Source: Leptolyngbya boryana PCC 6306 (lineage in GTDB: Bacteria; Cyanobacteriota; Cyanobacteriia; Leptolyngbyales; Leptolyngbyaceae). From it: a DNA stretch of 64,000 bases. Position numbers and translations under genes: made by a program. Below, in pieces: positions 36,325-45,583 of the stretch. Within the stretch, counting starts at the first letter, position 1. Every line of letters begins with the position of its first letter. Below the pieces are notes generated by a model. It was not told where the DNA came from and ran no database searches. It worked only from the letters and a program-made list of their open reading frames with translations. The DNA is taken from positions 2,684,577 through 2,748,576 of the forward strand of contig NZ_KB731324.1 of assembly GCF_000353285.1 (NCBI RefSeq). The letters are read 5' to 3'.

Positions 36325-37493
36325 GTCTGGATCTCTTTCTGAAACCGAAAAATCGTCTCTGGAGCGGCATTGCGATCGCAACCTTGATCACAGGTGGAAC
36401 ATCGTTTTATGTCGTCTCTCAATTCAGTCCTAAGCCTGCGATACAATCTGCTGAAACTGCTCCGACTGTGACCCGAATTGCTGCGTTGGGACGACTAGAA
36501 CCTGGCTCTGAAGTGATTCGATTGTCGGCTCCGATCTCGTTAGATGGCGATCGCATCTCGGAGCTACTCGTGAAGCAAGGCGACCGTGTTCAGAAAGGTC
36601 AAGTAATCGCTGTTTTAGACTCGCGGGATCGATTGCAGGATGCACTCTTACAAGCTCGCGAACAAGTTCAAGTCGCACAGGCGAAACTTGCTCAAGTTCG
36701 AGCAGGCGCAAAGACTGGAGAGATTGAAGCGCAGCAAGCAACGATTGAACGACTCCAAGCCGATCGACAAGGTGAAATCGCAGCTCAGACCGCAGAAATT
36801 AATCGCTGGCAATCTGAGGTGAGGACAGCTCAAGCAGAATTCGATCGCTTTAATTCACTCTACAAGCAAGGTGCGATCGCAGCTTCTAACTTAGATAGTA
36901 AACGCCTTGCACTCGATACTGCTCAATCGCAACTCAGACAAGCTCAAGTCAAACAGAATCAAACTGCGAATTCGCTCGAAGCACAGTTAAGTGAAGCAAG
37001 AGCAACGTTGAATCGGATTGCAGAAGTTCGTCCGGTCGATGTTCAGACAGTTGCAACTGAAGTGAATAGCGCGATCGCTGCTGTCAAACGGGCTGAAACT
37101 GAACTCGAACAAGCTTACATTCGCGCACCGATGGCAGGACAGATTCTCAAAATTCATACTCGTGCAGGTGAAAAAATTAGCGAATCTGGGATTGCAGATT
37201 TAGCTCAGAATGATCAAATGGTGGCTGTAGCTGAAGTGTATCAAAGTGACATTGCCAATGTGAAAGTTGGACAGACTGCGATGATTACTGGACAAGCGTT
37301 TGAAGGAGAGCTACAGGGAACAGTTTCAGAGATTGGATTGCAGGTGAATCAGCAGCAAGTCTTTAGTAACCAGCCAGGAGAAAACCTCGATCGCCGAGTG
37401 ATTGATGTGAAAATTCGCCTAAATCCAGTAGCAAGCCGAAAAGTTTCCAGCCTGACGAATTTACAAGTTCAGACTTCGATTCTGCTGAACTAA
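36321..37493 (+). CDS. devB: DevB-like membrane-fusion protein of an ABC exporter
   Basis: 390 residues: N-terminal membrane anchor (GIAIATLITGGTSFYVVSQF), lipoyl/barrel segment ITRIAALGRLEPGSEVIRLSAP, long coiled coil rich in A, Q and E (about residues 110-260), second barrel half YIRAPMAGQILKIHTRAGEKI. It links the inner-membrane DevCA transporter to an outer-membrane channel. In Nostoc the homologue exports heterocyst glycolipids; here the operon context suggests a different or stress-inducible load. Confidence 0.87.
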   Translation: MSLDLFLKPKNRLWSGIAIATLITGGTSFYVVSQFSPKPAIQSAETAPTVTRIAALGRLEPGSEVIRLSAPISLDGDRISELLVKQGDRVQKGQVIAVLDSRDRLQDALLQAREQVQVAQAKLAQVRAGAKTGEIEAQQATIERLQADRQGEIAAQTAEINRWQSEVRTAQAEFDRFNSLYKQGAIAASNLDSKRLALDTAQSQLRQAQVKQNQTANSLEAQLSEARATLNRIAEVRPVDVQTVATEVNSAIAAVKRAETELEQAYIRAPMAGQILKIHTRAGEKISESGIADLAQNDQMVAVAEVYQSDIANVKVGQTAMITGQAFEGELQGTVSEIGLQVNQQQVFSNQPGENLDRRVIDVKIRLNPVASRKVSSLTNLQVQTSILLN

Positions 37494-37526
37494 TGGATAA
37501 CGAACGTTCGATTTAAGGAGTGAGAG

Positions 37527-38144
37527 ATGGACATTGTTAAACTAAAGCCTTCAGATTTTGCGATCGCATCGGATCAGCTTTCAGCAGCATTTAATCAAGA
37601 TCCGCTCATCGGTTACTTCTTACCCGAAGAAGCATCTGCTAGGTTAAATGCCCTCAAGCACATGGCTCGCGCTTTGTTGAACTATGGTCAGCCTTACAAT
37701 CAAATTTATACAACTGCTGAAACGCCAAAAGGGGCTGCAGTTTGGCTGCCCCCAGAAGCTTCTCAGTTTACTTTGTCGAAGGGGTGGCAGGCAGTGGTAT
37801 CAGGATTGATCACTGTTCCGTTCTATATCCGTTGGGATCGAATTGGGGATTTACTTTCTTTTGTGGGAACAGAGATCCAATTACAGACCAAGAATGCTTC
37901 AGAGCCACACTGGCACTTAACTCTGCTCGGAGTATCGCCAGCATATCAGGGGCAAGGAATTGGTGGAAAGCTACTCCAACCCGTACTTCAAGAAGCCGAT
38001 CGTACAAAATTGCCTTGCTATTTGGAAACTTCGACAACAGGCGCAGTGCGATTCTATCAGCGGCATGGATTTGAGATTGTTCATCAGGGAACCTTTGCGG
38101 GTCGTGAATACTGGGCAATGAAACGTAGCCCACAAGGAGGCTAG
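37527..38144 (+). CDS. GNAT-family acetyltransferase
   Basis: 205 residues. Acetyl-CoA site in WHLTLLGVSPAYQGQGIGGKLLQPVLQEA (Q-x-x-G-x-G) and YLETSTTGAVRFYQRHGFEIVHQ. The N-terminal part (FAIASDQLSAAFNQDPLIGYFLPEEA) is typical of the subgroup that modifies small molecules or antibiotics. AAGGAG lies 11 bases before ATG 37527. It sits between devB and the sigma gene, with 33 and 4 bases to neighbours. Confidence 0.85.
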   Translation: MDIVKLKPSDFAIASDQLSAAFNQDPLIGYFLPEEASARLNALKHMARALLNYGQPYNQIYTTAETPKGAAVWLPPEASQFTLSKGWQAVVSGLITVPFYIRWDRIGDLLSFVGTEIQLQTKNASEPHWHLTLLGVSPAYQGQGIGGKLLQPVLQEADRTKLPCYLETSTTGAVRFYQRHGFEIVHQGTFAGREYWAMKRSPQGG

Positions 38145-38148
38145 AGCG

Positions 38149-39057
38149 ATGGACATGATCAAACTTTACTTCGAGGAGATTGGGCGAATTCCGCGTCTGA
38201 CTCCAGCACAAGAAATCGAACTCGGTCGGCAGGTTCAACGCCTACAAAAGCTCTATGAGATTCGACAGCCGACGCTTGAACAATGGCAACAAGCAGCAAA
38301 CCTATCCTCTGAGGAGTTACAACGTGAGATTGCGCTTGGAGAACGAGCAAAGCGCAAAATGATCGAAGCGAATCTACGCTTAGTGGTTTCAATTGCGCAG
38401 CAATATCAGAACCGGAATCTAGAGCTTTCAGATTTGATCCAGGAGGGAAATCTCGGCTTACAGCGCAGTGTCGAGAAGTTTGATCCCGCGAAAGGCTATC
38501 GATTTTCGACCTATGCGTATTGGTGGATTCGCCAAGCGATGAGTCGAGCGATCGCACTCAAAAGCCGTTCAATTCGGATTCCAACTCACCTAAGCGAGAA
38601 GCTGAATCTGATTCGTAAAACTCAAAGATCGCTTTCACAGACTCTAGGTAGAACTGCAACCATTCCAGAAATTGCTCAGGCGCTTTCTTTTACTCCAACA
38701 GAGATTCGAGATGCGTTGCTTGCCGTGCGAAGATCGATGTCTTTGGATGTGCCAATCGGACAGGATCAGGAGACAAAGCTAGGTGAGCTATTGCCCGATG
38801 CAGGAGAAATGCCAGAGGAGAGCGTAACGAGATCGTTGCTTCGAGAAGATTTGCTCAATTTAATCGGGTTGCTACCGTCTAATCAGCGTCAGGTACTGAC
38901 CTTGAGATTTGGATTAGAAGATGGGGAAGCTCTGAGTTTATCTCAAGCGAGCCGGAAGATGAATTGTAGTCGAGAAACGGTTCGCTTGTTAGAGAAAGCA
39001 GCAATGAAGACTTTGCAGCAGTATAAGGTGCGATTGCAGGAATATGTTGCGGTCTAA
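38149..39057 (+). CDS. Group 2 sigma-70 factor
   Basis: 302 residues lacking region 1.1. Region 1.2 is MDMIKLYFEEIGRIPRLTPAQ; region 2 is EANLRLVVSIAQQYQNRN through FDPAKGYRFSTYAYWWIRQAM (core binding and -10 recognition); region 3 is IRIPTHLSEKLNLIRK; region 4 is LPSNQRQVLTLRFGLEDGEALSLSQASRKMNCSRETVRLLEK (the -35 helix-turn-helix). It is 4 bases after the acetyltransferase stop with an AAGGAGG site. Non-essential sigma factors of this class serve nutrient and stress responses in cyanobacteria. A sigma gene inside an exporter operon is unusual. Confidence 0.92.
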   Translation: MDMIKLYFEEIGRIPRLTPAQEIELGRQVQRLQKLYEIRQPTLEQWQQAANLSSEELQREIALGERAKRKMIEANLRLVVSIAQQYQNRNLELSDLIQEGNLGLQRSVEKFDPAKGYRFSTYAYWWIRQAMSRAIALKSRSIRIPTHLSEKLNLIRKTQRSLSQTLGRTATIPEIAQALSFTPTEIRDALLAVRRSMSLDVPIGQDQETKLGELLPDAGEMPEESVTRSLLREDLLNLIGLLPSNQRQVLTLRFGLEDGEALSLSQASRKMNCSRETVRLLEKAAMKTLQQYKVRLQEYVAV

Positions 39058-39092
39058 AAGTTCAACGTGAATTCAAATCTGGAGTATTTCTG

Positions 39093-39455
39093 ATGCAATT
39101 TCTAGGGATTGGAGTTTTCATCTGGTTGACTGCCACGATCGCGTTTCGTCTAATCGGTCAATTTCTACTCGATCCGACGAATCTTGTACTCTCGATCGGT
39201 TTATTTCTCGCTACCAGTCTAGTAATGCTGATTGTTGTTACTAGCGTTTATCTCTGGCAGCAAGTCAAATCCATTGATCGACCGAAAACTGCATTGCTGA
39301 TTGCTCTACCGGGAATGCTACTAGATGTTGGAAGTATTTTATGGTTTCCAACGGTCTTCCCAAACATTGATCCAAATGCAAACATTCTATTTGCAGGACT
39401 GATGCTATGGGGATATACATCCATTCTAGTTACTGGTTTTTTACCTGAGCAATGA
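39093..39455 (+). CDS. DUF5367-like small membrane protein
   Basis: 120 residues with four hydrophobic segments (about residues 3-23, 30-52, 67-83 and 97-115). FPTVFPNIDPNANILFAGLMLWGYTSILVTG at the end is typical of the DUF5367 group. Function unknown. It overlaps the following micro-gene by 4 bases (ATGA) and lies 35 bases after the sigma gene. Confidence 0.72.
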   Translation: MQFLGIGVFIWLTATIAFRLIGQFLLDPTNLVLSIGLFLATSLVMLIVVTSVYLWQQVKSIDRPKTALLIALPGMLLDVGSILWFPTVFPNIDPNANILFAGLMLWGYTSILVTGFLPEQ

Positions 39456-39652
39456 ACAGCAAATTTCTTTTAGTCTGGGGACGTTTTTTGCGCTTGAAGC
39501 TTTCGCCGTGGTTGACTTTGATGCGATCGAGTTACCGAGCAATTCGAGGCTGCCCCCGAGGACAATCCCGCTGGATGATGGCGATCGCAAAACTCAATCT
39601 ACTCCCTATCTATGATTTGCTGGACGATTTGATTCGTTATCCACCGTACTAA
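39452..39652 (+). CDS. Small basic protein, unknown
   Basis: 66 residues, strongly basic in the first half (FLRLKLSPWLTLMRSSYRAIRGCPRGQSRW), ending LLPIYDLLDDLIRYPPY. The ATGA overlap with the gene before and the 11-base gap to devC favour a real gene. No known domain is recognised. It might be a small membrane-surface or nucleic-acid-binding protein. Confidence 0.6.
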   Translation: MNSKFLLVWGRFLRLKLSPWLTLMRSSYRAIRGCPRGQSRWMMAIAKLNLLPIYDLLDDLIRYPPY

Positions 39653-39663
39653 GGAAGCTTGAT

Positions 39664-40815
39664 ATGGCTCGTAAAACACCGCTGGCATGGTTCCAGTTGA
39701 TGAAAGAGAAAGCCCGCTTAGTCGTCGCGATCGCGGGAATCGGGTTTGCTGACATGCTGATGTTTATGCAACTCGGCTTTCAAGATTCGCTCTACGATAG
39801 CGCTACTGTGCCGCATCGCATGTTGCAAGCAGATTTGGTGATCATTGATCCAAGATTCAAGAGCTTAGCAGCATTTACACCTTTTTCTCGCGAACGCCTT
39901 TATCAGACGAAAAGTAGCGATCGCGTTCAATCAGTGAGTTCTATCCGAATTGCGATGGGACAGTGGAAAAATCCTGAAACTCGCTTAACTCGAAGCATTC
40001 TCATTTGGGGAATTGAACCGGATGCGCCGAGTTTTAAGCTCTCCGGATTGCAAGAGAATTTAGAACCGCTGAAGTTACTCAACAATGTGGTCTTTGATCG
40101 AGTGGGTCGTCCTGAATTTGGCGCGATCGCAGATACGTTTCAAAAACAAGGTAGTGTCTCAACGGAATTGAATCAACAATTGATCAATGTCAGTGGACTG
40201 GTCACGATGGGCGCATCTTTTACTGCTGATGGCAATGTGTTCATGAGCGATTCAACTTTCTTGAGACTGTACCGCGATCGCCAAGCAAGCGACATCGACA
40301 TTGGGCTGATTCAACTCAAACCGAACTCAGATGTCAAAGCCGTTCAAGCTCAACTCAGTGCAAGTCTGCCAGATGTAAAAGTTCTCACGCCTGAAGAGTT
40401 TGCAGGCATTGAACGCAATTACTGGGAAAGCCAAGGAACAATTGGCTTTATTTTTGGAATTGGTGTGATTGTTGGATTCATTGTTGGCACTGTGATTGTT
40501 TATCAGATTCTCTACACAGATGTTGCAAATCACCTGCCTGAGTATGCCACGTTAAAAGCAATGGGATATAGCGATCGCTTTCTTCTGAATATTCTGCTGC
40601 AAGAAGCTCTAATTTTAGCAGTTCTTGGCTTTATTCCAGGCTTTGCGGTTGCAGTTGGACTTTATCAAATTACTTATGCTGCAACGTTGTTACCGATCGC
40701 AATGACAGCAAATCGAGCCATTACGGTCTTTGTTCTAACTGTTGTGATGTGCTCGATTTCGGGCGCGATCGCCATGCGAAAACTTCAAGCTGCTGATCCT
40801 GCGGATATTTTCTAA
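39664..40815 (+). CDS. devC: DevC-like ABC permease
   Basis: 383 residues of the MacB/FtsX-type permease family. One N-terminal helix (VVAIAGIGFADMLMFMQLGF), a periplasmic domain of about 210 residues, and three C-terminal helices (GFIFGIGVIVGFIVGTVIVYQIL; LLNILLQEALILAVLGFIPGFAVAVGLY; ITVFVLTVVMCSISGAIAM). HLPEYATLKAMGYSDRFLL is the coupling segment to the ATPase. Start ATG 39664; it overlaps devA by one base (TAATG). Confidence 0.88.
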   Translation: MARKTPLAWFQLMKEKARLVVAIAGIGFADMLMFMQLGFQDSLYDSATVPHRMLQADLVIIDPRFKSLAAFTPFSRERLYQTKSSDRVQSVSSIRIAMGQWKNPETRLTRSILIWGIEPDAPSFKLSGLQENLEPLKLLNNVVFDRVGRPEFGAIADTFQKQGSVSTELNQQLINVSGLVTMGASFTADGNVFMSDSTFLRLYRDRQASDIDIGLIQLKPNSDVKAVQAQLSASLPDVKVLTPEEFAGIERNYWESQGTIGFIFGIGVIVGFIVGTVIVYQILYTDVANHLPEYATLKAMGYSDRFLLNILLQEALILAVLGFIPGFAVAVGLYQITYAATLLPIAMTANRAITVFVLTVVMCSISGAIAMRKLQAADPADIF

Positions 40816-41522
40816 TGATGCAACCTATTATTTCTGTTCAAAATCTCAACCATTACTTTGGTCAAGGTCAATTGAGAAAACAAGTCTTATTCGATGTCAG
40901 TCTGAATATTCATGCAGGCGAGATCGTGATTATGACGGGACCTTCTGGCTCTGGGAAAACAACGCTACTAACGCTCTTAGGTGGATTGCGATCGGCTCAG
41001 GAAGGAAGCTTAACGATTCTGGATCAAGAAATTCGAGGCGCGACCAAGCAACACCTGACCCAACTTCGTAAAAATATCGGCTATATCTTCCAGGCACACA
41101 ATTTAATGACATTCTTAACCGCAAAGCAGAATGTCAGAATGTCGCTGGAACTGCACGCTCGCTATCTCAATCAAGATCTAGATGCAATGGCAGTGTCAAT
41201 GCTCGAAGCTGTTGGACTTGGGCATCGAGCAGATTACTATCCAGATGGACTCTCTGGAGGTCAGAAACAGCGAGTTGCGATCGCGCGAGCTTTAATTAGT
41301 CACCCTAAAATTGTTCTCGCAGACGAACCGACTGCTGCACTCGATAAACAATCGGGTCGAGATGTCGTTGAACTCATGCAGAAGCTCGCAAAAGAGCAGC
41401 ATTGCACGATTTTATTAGTAACCCATGACAATCGGATTTTAGATATCGCGGATCGCATTGTTTATATGGAAGACGGGCGATTGGTCAGTGATGGAAAAAG
41501 TGCGATCGCTGCCGTAAAGTAA
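40815..41522 (+). CDS. devA: DevA-like ABC ATPase
   Basis: 235 residues. Walker A GPSGSGKTTLLTLLGGL, Q-loop YIFQAHNLMTFL, signature LSGGQKQRVAIARAL, Walker B IVLADEPTAALD and H-loop LLVTHDNRILD. It drives the DevBC complex. It is the last gene of the operon; the M16 protease follows on the other strand after 36 bases, with no clear terminator hairpin but a GTGCGATCGCAC palindrome. Confidence 0.9.
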   Translation: MMQPIISVQNLNHYFGQGQLRKQVLFDVSLNIHAGEIVIMTGPSGSGKTTLLTLLGGLRSAQEGSLTILDQEIRGATKQHLTQLRKNIGYIFQAHNLMTFLTAKQNVRMSLELHARYLNQDLDAMAVSMLEAVGLGHRADYYPDGLSGGQKQRVAIARALISHPKIVLADEPTAALDKQSGRDVVELMQKLAKEQHCTILLVTHDNRILDIADRIVYMEDGRLVSDGKSAIAAVK

Positions 41523-41558
41523 CGTCAAGTGCGATCGCACCCCAACGGATCAAGTATC

Positions 41559-44324
41559 TTATGACTTTGGTGGTCCGGCGGTCACAATGATCAATTGCTC
41601 TGGTCGAATCAGTTCTTGAGCAGCCTGATTGACCTGAGCTTGCGTCACCGATTCGATTTGATTCGGAAATTGACGCAACTCAGCCGGGTTTAAGCCATAA
41701 GTCTCATTCATCAAAATTTCACTGGCAAGCTGATCCGGATTCGCTAAATCAACCGGATAGCTACTGGTGATCGATCGCTGAGCAGTCAATACCTCAACTG
41801 TACTGACTCCCTTTTCTCGAACTTGCTCTAAGAGCTTCACCGTACTTGCGATCGCTTTATCTGCATCTTCTGGAGCAGTCTGCATCGAAATCACAAATGG
41901 ACCCGGACGATTTCCAGCTTGGAAGTAACTGTAAATTCCATAAGTTAATCCTTGTCGATCGCGCACCTCAGCCCCTAAACGGCTCGATAGCGTATCGCCT
42001 CCTAGTACCTGATTCACAATCGAGGCATTGTAGAATCGTGCATCTCGTCGATCGATTCCGGCTGATCCAATCAGCGTGACAGATTGTGTCTTACCCGGAA
42101 TCGGCGCATAACGGCGCACGACAGAGCTAGGAGTAGGCAAGGGTGGATAGGTCAAAGCTGGTGCGGCTCCAGAAGCTTTCCATCCGCCCAGTTCTTTCTC
42201 AACTAGGGTTTTCACATCCGCGAGATCGAAGTCACCCACTAAAGACAGAATCATTCGATCGGGTCGATAGTGTGTTTGGTAGAAGTTCAAGACATCTTGG
42301 CGCTGAATTGCTTTTAGACTCGTTTCGGTTGGGAAACTGTGGAACGGATGATTTTCGGGATAGACTGTCTGCTGAAAGACGCGACGAGCTAGAACTGCTG
42401 GATTGTCCAGTTGCACTTTGAGCGCCGAGAGCGCGCGATTTCGAGCCAGTTCAAGTTCTCGATCGGGAAATGTTGCATTTTGGGCAACGTCTGCCAACGT
42501 TTGAACTAAAACCGGGAGATGTTCGCTGAGTGCGCTTGCGTTGACTAACACACTCTCACGATTGGTTTCAATTCCAAGCTCAATGCCTCGATCTTCTAGC
42601 GTTTTCGCTAACGTTAGCGCATCTTTGGTCTGGGTTCCATTCGTTAAGTTATCAGCAGTCAGCTTAGCGATTCCCGCTTTTGCACTTGAGTCAAATTCGG
42701 AACCTGCTTGCATAGAAGCAGCGAGCGAAACGGTTGGAGTACTGCTATCTCGCATCAAGAGCACGCGCAATCCATTCGGCAAGACATAGCGTTCTGGTAG
42801 CGCTTGCGTGGTGCGATCACTCTTTTGCACGGCAGGCAAATACTTGGCAACTTGAGCCGGATCAACAGGCGCACCTAGGTTAAATTTCTCAGTCGTCTGA
42901 CCTGAATTCACTGCATTTCCTGCTTTTGCATCAATCGTTGTCGGTTGGAAAAAGCCAATCGTCGATTTTTCAGGGGCGAAATATGTTTTAGCAACACGTT
43001 GCAGATCAGCTGCAGATACACGATCGACGGCGGCTAAAAAGCGATCGGTATATTTGTAATCGCCTGTCGTCGTCTGATCATCCCCAAGCTGAAAGGCTTG
43101 GCGAGTAATATCGCGATTTTTGAGCAGAATTGAAGACTTTAACTGCGTCTTAGCGCGGGTCAGTTCTTCTTGGGTGACTCCTTGCGATCGCACATTAGAT
43201 AGTACTTTCTCGATCGCGGCGCTGATTTTATTCAAATCTTGATCCGGCGCAGCAGTTGCAGAAAGGTCGTACCATCCCCCCGAAATCATATTCGCTGGAT
43301 AACCGCTAAACCCGCTGACCAAGCCCGTTTCAACCAATGCCTGATACAGTCGAGAACTCCGACCCTGAGTCAAGACTAAATCCAACACATGCAATGCAGG
43401 TACATCGGGATGGGTTGCTTTGGGTAAAGGATAGACTGAGTTCAACAAGGGCGCGCTACCCGGTTCGCGAAGCACAATCGGTTGGGCTGGTTTTACAGGT
43501 TTTGCAACAGGCTGAACAGGTTGCTGAACAGGTTGCTTTTCTTTTTTCGGAACTTTGCCAAAGGAGTCTTTGACCGCTTGCAAAGTCGGCTCTGTTTTGA
43601 AGTCCCCGACAATGATTACAGTTGCATTCTCAGGGCTGTAGTAATTGCTGTAGTAGCTACGAACTTGTTCGATGCTAAACTTTTCGACATCTGCTTTTGT
43701 ACCACCCACAGGTAGTCCATAAGGAGAATTTGGGAAAGCAGCCCGCATCACCGCTCGACTTAATCGATAGTTCGGGCTATTCTCGTTACCTTGCAATTCT
43801 GAAATGACCACTCGCTTTTCACTGGTCAGCGAATCTGCGGTGATCAAAGCATTCTGCATCCGGTCAGCTTCGAGCACTAGCAGCGATCGCAATTTGTCCC
43901 GCTCAACGGTTCCGAAATATGCAGTCTGATCGTAGCTCGTAAACGCATTCGATTGACTGCCCAAGGCATTGAACAGGCGACCGAATTGAATTGGTCGCTC
44001 GCTCGTTCCTTTAAACATCAAATGTTCTAATTGATGTGCAATCCCATTTACACCTGTTGCTTCATCTCGTGAGCCAATGCGATACCAAACTTGCACGGTT
44101 ACCACTGGAGCCGTCGGAACTTCTTTCATCAACACGGTCAAGCCATTGTCGAGGACTGTCTTACGAACTTCATCGGTCGTCGTCATGGCAACGATCGCAG
44201 GAGAACTCGCCCACGCCTCTAATTTGCCAAAGTAGACTGAATTAGAAAGCAGAACGATGCCGAGGCAAAGTGTAAACAGCCCACTAAAAAGGCGATGATG
44301 TCGAAAGAATTTCAGAAAAGACAT
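41559..44324 (-). CDS. M16 family zinc peptidase, two-domain secreted form
   Basis: 921 residues: N-terminal hydrophobic signal/anchor (LFSGLFTLCLGIVLLSNSVYF), catalytic half with the inverted zinc motif HQLEH at 97-101 and a Glu in ELQGNENSPNY downstream, a Pro/Gln/Lys-rich linker (KQPVQQPVQPVAKPVKP), then a second M16 half that lacks the zinc motif. The active plus inactive half form a clamshell that degrades peptides in the periplasm, as in pitrilysin or PqqL. Many bacteria encode the halves as two genes; here they are one. Confidence 0.9.
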   Translation of the reverse strand: MSFLKFFRHHRLFSGLFTLCLGIVLLSNSVYFGKLEAWASSPAIVAMTTTDEVRKTVLDNGLTVLMKEVPTAPVVTVQVWYRIGSRDEATGVNGIAHQLEHLMFKGTSERPIQFGRLFNALGSQSNAFTSYDQTAYFGTVERDKLRSLLVLEADRMQNALITADSLTSEKRVVISELQGNENSPNYRLSRAVMRAAFPNSPYGLPVGGTKADVEKFSIEQVRSYYSNYYSPENATVIIVGDFKTEPTLQAVKDSFGKVPKKEKQPVQQPVQPVAKPVKPAQPIVLREPGSAPLLNSVYPLPKATHPDVPALHVLDLVLTQGRSSRLYQALVETGLVSGFSGYPANMISGGWYDLSATAAPDQDLNKISAAIEKVLSNVRSQGVTQEELTRAKTQLKSSILLKNRDITRQAFQLGDDQTTTGDYKYTDRFLAAVDRVSAADLQRVAKTYFAPEKSTIGFFQPTTIDAKAGNAVNSGQTTEKFNLGAPVDPAQVAKYLPAVQKSDRTTQALPERYVLPNGLRVLLMRDSSTPTVSLAASMQAGSEFDSSAKAGIAKLTADNLTNGTQTKDALTLAKTLEDRGIELGIETNRESVLVNASALSEHLPVLVQTLADVAQNATFPDRELELARNRALSALKVQLDNPAVLARRVFQQTVYPENHPFHSFPTETSLKAIQRQDVLNFYQTHYRPDRMILSLVGDFDLADVKTLVEKELGGWKASGAAPALTYPPLPTPSSVVRRYAPIPGKTQSVTLIGSAGIDRRDARFYNASIVNQVLGGDTLSSRLGAEVRDRQGLTYGIYSYFQAGNRPGPFVISMQTAPEDADKAIASTVKLLEQVREKGVSTVEVLTAQRSITSSYPVDLANPDQLASEILMNETYGLNPAELRQFPNQIESVTQAQVNQAAQELIRPEQLIIVTAGPPKS

Positions 44325-44501
44325 AAGTTAATGAGTAAAGCGCCGACAGAAAAAATTCGGCTTGTGAAATTTAGACCTGATCTGACCAGGTAAGTTCCAC
44401 TTACTTTAGCGTGTCTTTATTTAGATCGACTGATGCAATTTGTGAATGGCGATCGTGTTCTGGCTTACATTTGGGAGATACATAGTTTAGGGTAGGATGA
44501 A

Positions 44502-45401
44502 ATGATGTCTACCAAACTTATTTCTGGAGTGTCGCATGTCTATGACTTGACGGCTCCGACTTCCCATCCCGAAACGCTAGTTTTTATTCACGGCTGGATG
44601 CTCAGCCGAAATTATTGGCAACCCTTGATTGATCAACTGTCAGTCGATTATCAATGTCTGTCTTATGATTTGCGGGGTTTCGGTGAGTCTCAGCCTGGTC
44701 GAGATCGCGTCATCTTGCCAGAGGCTCAATCGTCTGGAAACCTGGCTGTTGCAGTACAGGCGAGGGTGACCCAATACAGCCTCTTATCGTATGCCAGAGA
44801 TCTGGGCATGTTGCTCAGAGAGCTGCAGATTTCCAAGGCATGGTTGATCGGGCATTCGTTAGGAGGATGTGTGGCACTGTGGGCAGCGGATCAAATGCCG
44901 GAACAGGTTCAAGGCGTGATTTGCTTGAATTCAGGGGGCGGAATTTATTTGAAAGAAGCCTTTGAGCGGTTTCGATCCGCCGGGCAGCAAATGGTCAAAT
45001 TTCGTCCAAAATGGTTGCCACAGTTACCGGGATTAGATTTAGTATTCACGCGCGCAAATGTGGTGCAGGCGATTGATCGATCGTGGGGTCGCCAGCGGTT
45101 GATTGATTTTGTCAAGGCTGATCCAGACGCTGCTGTTGGCACGTTGCTCGATTCGACGACAGAAGCCGAGGTGCATCGATTGCCGCAAGTTGTAGCACGC
45201 TTATCACAGCCTGTCTATTTTGTGGCAGGGACGAAGGATACGGTGATGGAGCCGAAATATGTTCGTCATCTTGCTAGTTTTCATCCGCGATTTGGCAGCG
45301 ATGCGGACAATGTGCTAGAGATTGCCGATTGTGGACATTTATCGATGTTGGAAAAAACGGATGTTGTCGAGGCTCATATTCGTCGTATTTTGCGATCGTA
45401 A
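44502..45401 (+). CDS. Alpha/beta hydrolase
   Basis: 299 residues with the full fold signature: oxyanion LVFIHGWMLSRNYWQPL, CLSYDLRGFGESQPG, nucleophile Ser in LIGHSLGGCVALWA, Asp near FVAGTKDTVMEPKY and catalytic His in EIADCGHLSMLEK. Substrate unknown; it may be an esterase or haloperoxidase-like enzyme. ATG 44502 or 44505 are both possible. Divergent from the M16 gene. Confidence 0.87.
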   Translation: MMSTKLISGVSHVYDLTAPTSHPETLVFIHGWMLSRNYWQPLIDQLSVDYQCLSYDLRGFGESQPGRDRVILPEAQSSGNLAVAVQARVTQYSLLSYARDLGMLLRELQISKAWLIGHSLGGCVALWAADQMPEQVQGVICLNSGGGIYLKEAFERFRSAGQQMVKFRPKWLPQLPGLDLVFTRANVVQAIDRSWGRQRLIDFVKADPDAAVGTLLDSTTEAEVHRLPQVVARLSQPVYFVAGTKDTVMEPKYVRHLASFHPRFGSDADNVLEIADCGHLSMLEKTDVVEAHIRRILRS

Positions 45402-45583
45402 GTTCAACCAAGCAGAAATAGTTCTCAACTGTCTGCTCAAGGCTCAGATTCTCGCAAGCTAGGCGAAATGGGCAACGTTTATTCTTTGATCAAAGTGATA
45501 GTAGCTGCGATTCTTGTGATATATTGCTCCGCGGTGGGAGTGATTTTGTTACGAAGAATTTAAGTAAAAGCTACGTGAGCAAG

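Noticed and set aside
41529-41540. GTGCGATCGCAC palindrome after devA as a terminator
   Set aside because: It is an extended HIP1 site, has no loop and no T-run.
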